From positions 1 through 12,286 of the forward strand of contig JAEWIH010000063.1 in NCBI GenBank assembly GCA_023387245.1: a stretch of 12,286 nucleotides of DNA, read 5' to 3'. Numbering within the stretch: the first letter of the stretch is position 1; every line of letters starts with the position of its first letter. The notes under the pieces were generated by a model that was not told where the DNA came from, did no database searches, and saw nothing but the letters and a program-made list of their open reading frames with translations. The DNA comes from Bacillota bacterium (lineage in GTDB: Bacteria; Bacillota_I; Bacilli_A; Erysipelotrichales; Erysipelotrichaceae). Shown here one piece after another: positions 8,128-12,286 of the stretch. The translations under genes were made by a program, and so were the position numbers.

Positions 8128-8629
8128 TTTATTTAAATTGTATTTTAATCTTAAATTAATGTTTTTAATTGTTATACTAATTCCATTTACATTATTAGTT
8201 ACACCTAATCAATTAGTAACTATGTATACTTCTAGTAATTATATTTATATTTTTTTAAATATTCTTTATATTTTATTTTCTTATAAAAGAGTTAATAAAT
8301 ATTTTGAAATATCGAATGTTTTGATTATTAGAATCGGTAAAGAAAAATTTGAAAAATATAATTTATATTTGTCTTTAATATCAGTATTTCTTTATATTTT
8401 TTGGTTATATGCTTTTTTATTAATATTTTATCCAATTTATCCTGGATATGAAATTATTACATTATTATTTGGAATTATTAATTTATTCGTTATGTTGTTA
8501 ATTGAATTTAGTATAATGACTAGAATTTATTTTCGATTTACTTTTATTTTCATTTTATTACCAGTAATGATTAATTTTATATATCGTTATTTATTTGTAA
8601 TACCATGGGCAAGCAATTTTTTTAAATAA
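8120..8629 (+). CDS. ABC exporter membrane subunit (permease 2), putative
   Basis: A 169-residue hydrophobic protein starting at the ATG at 8120 and overlapping the end of permease 1 by 8 nt. The frame also allows ATG 8081 (182 residues), but 8120 has a GGAG site (8109-8112) at normal distance and gives the shorter overlap, so I prefer it. Likely membrane segments: 13-28, 40-56, 83-104, 111-132 and 139-160. LIIRIGKEKFEKY (68-80) sits after the second helix and corresponds to IVIRIGYKSYY of the minus-strand membrane protein and, more loosely, to LKLRSKNYYF of permease 1. I infer a heteromeric exporter made of the two permeases and the ATPase downstream. Substrate unknown; a small accessory/immunity protein rather than a pore-forming subunit is the alternative. 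Confidence 0.75.
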   Translation: MVSLFKLYFNLKLMFLIVILIPFTLLVTPNQLVTMYTSSNYIYIFLNILYILFSYKRVNKYFEISNVLIIRIGKEKFEKYNLYLSLISVFLYIFWLYAFLLIFYPIYPGYEIITLLFGIINLFVMLLIEFSIMTRIYFRFTFIFILLPVMINFIYRYLFVIPWASNFFK

Positions 8630-8653
8630 TTTTAATAAATAAGGAGAAAAACT

Positions 8654-9274
8654 ATGAATAATAAAGCAGTTATCAATATTAAAGATTTAGTTAAAAAATT
8701 TAAAACTAATATTGTTTTAAATAAATTAAATCTCGAATTAAGTCAAGGAGAATTAATTCATATTAAAGGTGCCAATGGGTGCGGTAAATCAACATTATTG
8801 AAAGTTATATGTGGGATTTTAGATAAAGATTCTGGAGAAATTAATATTAGTTCTAATGTTTATATTGGGGCTTTAATTGAAAATCCATCTTTTTTAGAAT
8901 TTCATAATTTAAAATATAATTTAAAATTTTTATCAGATTTTAATCACAATTATGATGAACATAAAATTAAACAATTAGTATCTAACTTTGACTTAGATTT
9001 TAATAGTCGTCAACATTTACGTCATTATTCTATTGGTATGCGTCAAAAAGTAGGAATTATTCAAGCTATTATGGAAAATCAAAATGTTATTTTATTAGAT
9101 GAACCAACAAGAGGATTAGATGATGAAAGTATTATTAAATTTATAAGTATAATTAATAATTTGATTTCTGAAAATAAATGTGTTGTAATTGCTTCACATG
9201 ATAAGATAGATGGACTAAATTATAATCATAAATATATAATGAATGATGGAGTACTTTTTATTAATAACGATTAA
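8654..9274 (+). CDS. ABC transporter ATP-binding protein, BcrA-like short form
   Basis: The energy-coupling subunit of the exporter, a cytoplasmic ATPase acting as a dimer on the two permeases. The 206 residues are shorter than the usual 230-310 of BcrA-type ATPases; the regulatory C-terminal extension is absent. Motifs: Walker A GANGCGKST (39-47), Q-loop region IGALIENPSF (71-80) with glutamate instead of glutamine, as in bacitracin/lantibiotic-immunity ATPases, signature YSIGMRQ (125-131), Walker B VILLDE (145-150), D-loop GLDD (154-157) and switch histidine H182 in ASHD. All catalytic residues are present, so it should be active. AAGGAG (8641-8646) precedes the ATG by 7 nt; the gap after permease 2 is 24 nt, so it is the last gene of that operon. 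No good terminator follows, so some read-through into rimP is likely. Substrate specificity cannot be read from the sequence. Confidence 0.92.
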   Translation: MNNKAVINIKDLVKKFKTNIVLNKLNLELSQGELIHIKGANGCGKSTLLKVICGILDKDSGEINISSNVYIGALIENPSFLEFHNLKYNLKFLSDFNHNYDEHKIKQLVSNFDLDFNSRQHLRHYSIGMRQKVGIIQAIMENQNVILLDEPTRGLDDESIIKFISIINNLISENKCVVIASHDKIDGLNYNHKYIMNDGVLFINND

Positions 9275-9292
9275 AAATTTTATTATTAATCA

Positions 9293-9321
9293 TTGAAATA
9301 TAGTGATGTATTTGCTATAAT
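9293..9321 (+). promoter_or_regulatory. Strong extended -10 promoter of the rimP-nusA-infB operon
   Basis: TTGAAA (9293-9298), 17-nt spacer, TATAAT (9316-9321), with TG at 9313-9314 giving TGCTATAAT. This near-consensus sigma-A promoter would start transcription near 9328, immediately before the two leader hairpins. It makes the translation-factor operon independent of polC and the transporter cassette. Confidence 0.85.
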
Positions 9322-9332
9322 GATTTCATTAA

Positions 9333-9354
9333 AAGGAGTGGGAAACCACTCCTT
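9333..9354 (+). promoter_or_regulatory. rimP leader hairpin 1 (GAAA tetraloop, SD-liberating form)
   Basis: AAGGAGTGG (9333-9341) and CCACTCCTT (9346-9354) form a perfect 9-bp stem closed by a GAAA (GNRA) tetraloop. No T run follows (TATATATTGC), so it is not an intrinsic terminator. It uses the same CTCCTT that could otherwise pair with the rimP Shine-Dalgarno. Being more stable and transcribed first, it should by default leave the ribosome binding site open. Confidence 0.85.
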
Positions 9355-9371
9355 ATATATTGCATAAGGAG
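9349..9371 (+). promoter_or_regulatory. rimP leader hairpin 2 (sequesters the Shine-Dalgarno)
   Basis: CTCCTTAT (9349-9356) is the exact complement of ATAAGGAG (9364-9371), which is the rimP Shine-Dalgarno, with a 7-nt loop. The 8-bp stem would hide the ribosome binding site 4 nt before the ATG. It shares bases 9349-9354 with hairpin 1, so the two structures exclude each other. A ligand, protein or anti-sense contact that occupies the upstream AAGGAGTGG would favour this closed form. Confidence 0.6.
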
Positions 9372-9375
9372 AAAT

Positions 9376-9828
9376 ATGTTAGATTCTAAAGCTATTTTTG
9401 ATTCTTTAAGTCCATTATTGACTAATCATCAATACCAATTACATGATGTTAAATGGTCAAATATAGGGCATAAAAAAATGTTAGATATATCTGTTAGTGA
9501 TCAGCGGGGATATTTTGATTTAGATTTAGCTGAAAAAATTACACCTATTATTTCACAACATTTAGATGAAATTTTATCGGATGATCAAGAATATATTTTA
9601 AATGTTGGTTCTATAGGTGTTGAAAGAGTAATCCAAATAGAAAATCTTAATGATTATTTACAACAACCAATTTTAATTACTGATATTTTTCATAATCAAC
9701 ATATTGGTTATTTAGATAAGTTTGAAAATAATGAAATTGTTTTAAAGATAAAAAATAAAACACGATTTATTTATAAAACATTATTATTATCAGAATGTTT
9801 AGAAATTAAAACGACAATTATATTTTAA
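9376..9828 (+). CDS. rimP: Ribosome maturation factor RimP
   Basis: RimP (YlxS in Bacillus) binds the immature 30S subunit and helps its assembly. The 150 residues match the family length. The N-terminal alpha/beta domain (1-90) contains DLDLAEKITPIISQHLDE followed by DQEYILNVGSIGVERVI (70-86), matching the family core usually written YxLEVSSPGLERPL; here SPG is SIG. The C-terminal SH3-like domain (about 91-150) includes GYLDKFENNEIVL. The start ATG has AAGGAG 4 nt upstream, inside a competing hairpin (9349-9371). It is the first gene of the nusA-infB operon and ends 12 nt before nusA. In Bacillus it follows polC directly; here 2.7 kb of transporter genes intervene. Confidence 0.93.
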   Translation: MLDSKAIFDSLSPLLTNHQYQLHDVKWSNIGHKKMLDISVSDQRGYFDLDLAEKITPIISQHLDEILSDDQEYILNVGSIGVERVIQIENLNDYLQQPILITDIFHNQHIGYLDKFENNEIVLKIKNKTRFIYKTLLLSECLEIKTTIIF

Positions 9829-9840
9829 TTAGGAGTAATC

Positions 9841-11454
9841 ATGAAATTAAAAAATTTAATAACTGCTTTATCGGGAGTAGTTGAATCTAGAAATATTAGC
9901 GAAGATATTGTGATTGAGGCTTTAAAAGAAGCATTGGCTAAAGCATTAAGAAAAGAAATTGGTATTAATGATGCCTATGTTGATGTAATTATTGATCCAG
10001 ATACTGAAGAAATTAAATTATATCAATGCTTTGATATTGTTGAAGAAGTTGAAGATGATGCTTTACAAGTTGAATATTCAGAATTAGAAAATAAAGAAGA
10101 TTATCAAATAGGACAACAATATCGACTAGAATTTCCAATTCAAGATTTAGGTAGAAGTGCTGCCCAATTAGCTAAGCAAGTTTTAAAACAAAAAATTAGA
10201 GAAGCTGAAAAACAAGCTCTTTATGATGAATATATTGAAAAAAAATATGAACTAGTTGTTGGTACTATTGATTCTGTTGAAGAACGCTTTGTTTTAATTA
10301 ATTTAGGCAAAGGCTTAGCGATGATGCCTAAAACTCAACAAATACCTGGAGAAGTATATAAAGAAGGACAATTAATAAGAGTTGTAATTATTGAAGTTAG
10401 TAAAGACACAAAAGGTGCTCAAATTATAGTTTCTCGTAGCGATGCCCATCTTGTTAAAAGATTATTTGAAAAAGAAGTTAGTGAAATTTATGATGGTAGT
10501 GTTGAAATTAAGGCAATTGCTAGAGATGCTGGTGAAAGAACTAAAATTGCTGTATATTCTAATAATCCTCAAATTGATCCAATTGGGGCATGTATCGGTA
10601 ATCGGGGAAGTAGAGTTCAGGCGATTATTGATGAATTGAAAAATGAAAAAATTGATATTTTTGAATGGAATGAAAATCCAATAATATTACTTAAAAATGC
10701 TTTATCTCCAGCTGTTATTAGTGCAGTTTTTAGATTACCTGATCAAAAAGGATTAACTGTTGTTGTTGAAGATAAACAATTATCTTTAGCTATTGGTAAA
10801 AATGGCCGTAATGCTAAATTAGCAGTTAAATTAACTAAACAAAAAATTGATATTAAATCTATGTCTCAAGCCCTAGAGCAAGGATGGGATATTTATGGAT
10901 TAATGCATCAGTTAGAAGAAGAAATTAAAGCTAAATTAGCACAAAAAGAACAAGAAAAATTATTGAAGCAACAACAAGAAATGCTTGAAGCTGAAAGTTT
11001 AATTAATGAAATAATTTTAGATAATGATAATATTGAAGAAATTGATAATGTCCAAAATTTAGATATTAATCCGCAATTAGAAACTACTAGTGAAGATAAT
11101 GAAAAAGAAGTAGAACCAATTGTTATTGAAGAAAAAGTTAAAGAAGAACCGGTTGTAGAAACTAAACCTAAACTTACAATACGTCAAAGACAAGAATATG
11201 TGTCTAAGTTTGAAGAATTGGCGGATGCTTCTAAACCTAAAGTAGTTGATAATAAAAAGAAGAAAAAGAAATTTAATCGCGATGAAGATGATGATATTAA
11301 ACGGATTAATAATGTTGAATTATTAAATAAATTAGGTTACTCTTTAAAACCGGTTTATACTGATGATGAATTAGCAGATTTAGATTATGATGATGATAAT
11401 GATTGGGATGATGATATTGATTATGATGATTTCGATGATTATTATGAGGATTAA
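9841..11454 (+). CDS. nusA: Transcription elongation/termination factor NusA with long acidic C-terminal tail
   Basis: NusA binds RNA polymerase and nascent RNA and controls pausing, termination and antitermination. Domains: RNAP-binding N-terminal domain (1-130); S1 domain (about 136-200) with GTIDSVEERFVLINLG; KH1 (about 230-280) with IGACIGNRGSRVQAI; KH2 (about 300-345) with LSLAIGKNGRNAKLAVKL. VKRLFEKEVSEIYDGSVEIKAIARDAGERTKIAV is the family hallmark, present from 205. At 537 residues it is about 165 longer than B. subtilis NusA. The extra part holds a Q/E-rich helix that is probably a coiled coil (355-390), a Glu/Val-rich linker, a Lys cluster (472-477) and a run dominated by Asp/Tyr (508-537). 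Long NusA tails occur in Mollicutes such as M. genitalium/M. pneumoniae. AGGAG at 9831-9835 sets the start; ylxR begins 3 nt after the stop. Confidence 0.97.
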   Translation: MKLKNLITALSGVVESRNISEDIVIEALKEALAKALRKEIGINDAYVDVIIDPDTEEIKLYQCFDIVEEVEDDALQVEYSELENKEDYQIGQQYRLEFPIQDLGRSAAQLAKQVLKQKIREAEKQALYDEYIEKKYELVVGTIDSVEERFVLINLGKGLAMMPKTQQIPGEVYKEGQLIRVVIIEVSKDTKGAQIIVSRSDAHLVKRLFEKEVSEIYDGSVEIKAIARDAGERTKIAVYSNNPQIDPIGACIGNRGSRVQAIIDELKNEKIDIFEWNENPIILLKNALSPAVISAVFRLPDQKGLTVVVEDKQLSLAIGKNGRNAKLAVKLTKQKIDIKSMSQALEQGWDIYGLMHQLEEEIKAKLAQKEQEKLLKQQQEMLEAESLINEIILDNDNIEEIDNVQNLDINPQLETTSEDNEKEVEPIVIEEKVKEEPVVETKPKLTIRQRQEYVSKFEELADASKPKVVDNKKKKKKFNRDEDDDIKRINNVELLNKLGYSLKPVYTDDELADLDYDDDNDWDDDIDYDDFDDYYED

Positions 11455-11457
11455 TTA

Positions 11458-11718
11458 ATGAAAAAAATTCCTTTAAGAAAATGTGTTGCTACTGGTGTTC
11501 TATTGCCTAAAAATCAATTAATTCGGGTTGTATTAAATAATAAGGGTGAAATATTTATTGATACTACTTCAAAACAAAATGGTCGTGGCGCATATTTGGC
11601 TAAAAATATTGAAGCGATAATGTTGGCTAAAAAAAATAAAGCTTTATCTCGATCATTAAAAACGAAAGTTCCTGATGAATTATATGAACAATTATGTCAG
11701 TATATCTCTCAATCATAA
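11458..11718 (+). CDS. rnpM: YlxR-family RNA-binding protein (RNase P modulator RnpM)
   Basis: A small basic protein of 86 residues, the usual length of the YlxR/DUF448 family. The family signatures are clear: PLRKCVATG (5-13) and NGRGAYLAK (about 40-48). In B. subtilis the homologue, renamed RnpM, binds RNase P RNA and lowers RNase P activity; I infer the same here from homology and from its place between nusA and ylxQ. GAGGA at 11446-11450, inside the end of nusA, gives the start. The 3' end overlaps the most upstream possible start of ylxQ. Confidence 0.9.
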   Translation: MKKIPLRKCVATGVLLPKNQLIRVVLNNKGEIFIDTTSKQNGRGAYLAKNIEAIMLAKKNKALSRSLKTKVPDELYEQLCQYISQS

Positions 11719-12007
11719 TAGCCTTAAAACATTAGGTTTAGCTTATAAGGCACGTAAAGTAATTAGTGGTGAGTTGATTTATAAAAATTTTAAGCATATT
11801 AAATTATTATTTATTGCTAGTGATGCTTCAATAAAAACTAAGGATCGCTTATTAAAAAAAGCACATTATTATAAAATACCGGTTGTAGACAATTTTAATT
11901 GTAACCAATTAAGTATAGCAATTGGTAAAAAAAAGCGGGTTGCTGTTGCATTGATTGATCGTGAATTTTATCAAGCAATTGTAAAATATAGGGAGGATAG
12001 TCAATGA
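11675..12007 (+). CDS. ylxQ: YlxQ, ribosomal protein L7Ae family RNA-binding protein
   Basis: A kink-turn-binding L7Ae/L30e-fold protein found in the nusA-infB operon of Firmicutes; its cellular role is not firmly known. The core begins at TLGLAYKARKVISGE and continues with LLFIASDAS, KKAHYYKIPVVDNF, IGKKKRVAVALIDREF, all matching YlxQ. The start is uncertain: ATG 11675 (110 residues, 44-nt overlap with ylxR, only a weak GAAAG site) or ATG 11684; neither has a good Shine-Dalgarno, and the family usually has about 9 residues before LLGLA compared with 14-18 here. Translation is probably coupled to ylxR. It ends in TGA, overlapping the infB start as ATGA, which also argues for the standard genetic code. 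Confidence 0.88.
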   Translation: MNYMNNYVSISLNHNSLKTLGLAYKARKVISGELIYKNFKHIKLLFIASDASIKTKDRLLKKAHYYKIPVVDNFNCNQLSIAIGKKKRVAVALIDREFYQAIVKYREDSQ

Positions 12008-12286
12008 AAAAAAATATAAAAAAGACAAGTAATAACAATAATAAAAAAAATCTGATTCCAAAAAATAAACAAGAAAAAATAACCGAAATTACTTATACAA
12101 GTGATATTAGTGTTTTGGAATTATCTGAAAAAATTCAAAAAAATGCTTCAGATATTATTCGGATTTTATTTATGTTAGGACATGTTGTTACCATTAATGA
12201 TAAATTACAAGACGATTTTGTTGAATTAATATGTATGGAATATGATATTAATGCTACAAAAATCGAAAATAAAGATGATCTTGATG
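12004..12286 (+). CDS. infB: Translation initiation factor IF-2, 5' part only
   Basis: IF-2 is the GTPase that brings initiator tRNA to the 30S subunit and promotes subunit joining. Only the first 94 codons are inside the window. Residues 1-30 are a Lys/Asn-rich basic leader. From about 35 the IF2-N domain is clear: ISVLELSEKIQKNASDII, then ILFMLGHVVTINDKL and ELICMEYDI, as in IF2-N repeats (VxELAEKLxKxxxEIIKxLMxLG). The G domain lies to the right, outside. ATG 12004 overlaps the ylxQ stop by 4 bases (ATGA) and is preceded by AGGGAGGA (11990-11997). The short leader before a single IF2-N domain suggests a compact, Mollicute-like IF-2. Confidence 0.93.
   Translation, partial: MKKNIKKTSNNNNKKNLIPKNKQEKITEITYTSDISVLELSEKIQKNASDIIRILFMLGHVVTINDKLQDDFVELICMEYDINATKIENKDDLD

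Noticed and set aside
9260..9290. Inverted repeat ATTAATAA/TTATTAAT after the ABC ATPase as a terminator
   Set aside because: The stem is only A-T pairs with a 15-nt loop and no following T run, so it is too weak to call.
10442..10639. 65-codon open frame on the + strand inside nusA
   Set aside because: It lies wholly within the conserved S1-KH region of nusA in another frame, has no binding site and no recognisable similarity.
12005..12007. TGA read as tryptophan (Mycoplasma code)
   Set aside because: The ylxQ product ends at normal family length at this TGA, and tryptophans elsewhere in the window are TGG; a TAA also follows within a few codons in this frame.
1..12286. CRISPR array, tRNA/rRNA genes, insertion sequences, phage or toxin-antitoxin modules
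   Set aside because: Looked for on both strands by eye; no regularly spaced repeats, clover-leaf sequences, transposase or integrase motifs were seen. Nearly all DNA is accounted for by the listed genes, and no gap exceeds about 175 bases.

Overview
The window comes from a very AT-rich, low-GC bacterium of the Firmicutes/Tenericutes (Bacilli) type. Evidence: a Gram-positive-type PolC (proofreading exonuclease inserted in the PHP domain), the rimP-nusA-ylxR-ylxQ-infB gene order, strong AGGAGG-type ribosome binding sites and extended -10 promoters. All tryptophans I checked are TGG and ylxQ ends in TGA, so the standard bacterial code (table 11) fits better than the Mycoplasma code. The compact layout and the absence of fatty-acid synthesis genes between recG and rnc suggest a reduced genome, for example an Acholeplasma/Izemoplasma-like or uncultured gut Bacilli lineage. 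That placement is inference.

Layout. (1) Positions 1-6612, + strand: recG (5' end outside the window), rnc and polC form one tight operon. The rnc ribosome binding site overlaps the recG stop, and the polC start overlaps the rnc stop. A hairpin at 6614-6650 can end transcription in both directions. (2) Positions 6649-9274 form a membrane-transport cassette inserted between polC and rimP, which are neighbours in Bacillus. A small membrane protein is encoded on the minus strand. A divergent operon follows: two integral membrane proteins and a short BcrA-like ABC ATPase, driven by a strong promoter with a structured leader. (3) Positions 9293-12286, + strand: the translation/transcription-factor operon rimP-nusA-ylxR(rnpM)-ylxQ-infB, with its own strong promoter. 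infB runs off the right edge.

How the parts work together. The left operon serves replication fork rescue, dsRNA processing and chromosome replication. The right operon serves 30S maturation, transcription elongation/termination, RNase P modulation and translation initiation. The middle cassette looks like an ABC exporter of the antimicrobial-peptide/bacteriocin-resistance kind; no cargo peptide, regulator or sensor kinase is visible beside it. The minus-strand protein appears to be a distant paralogue of the second permease.

The most interesting non-coding signal is the rimP leader. About 48 nt carry two perfect, mutually exclusive hairpins. One copy of CTCCTT can pair either with an upstream AAGGAG (GAAA-tetraloop hairpin) or with the rimP Shine-Dalgarno itself. 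This is a compact candidate translational switch at the head of the nusA-infB operon.
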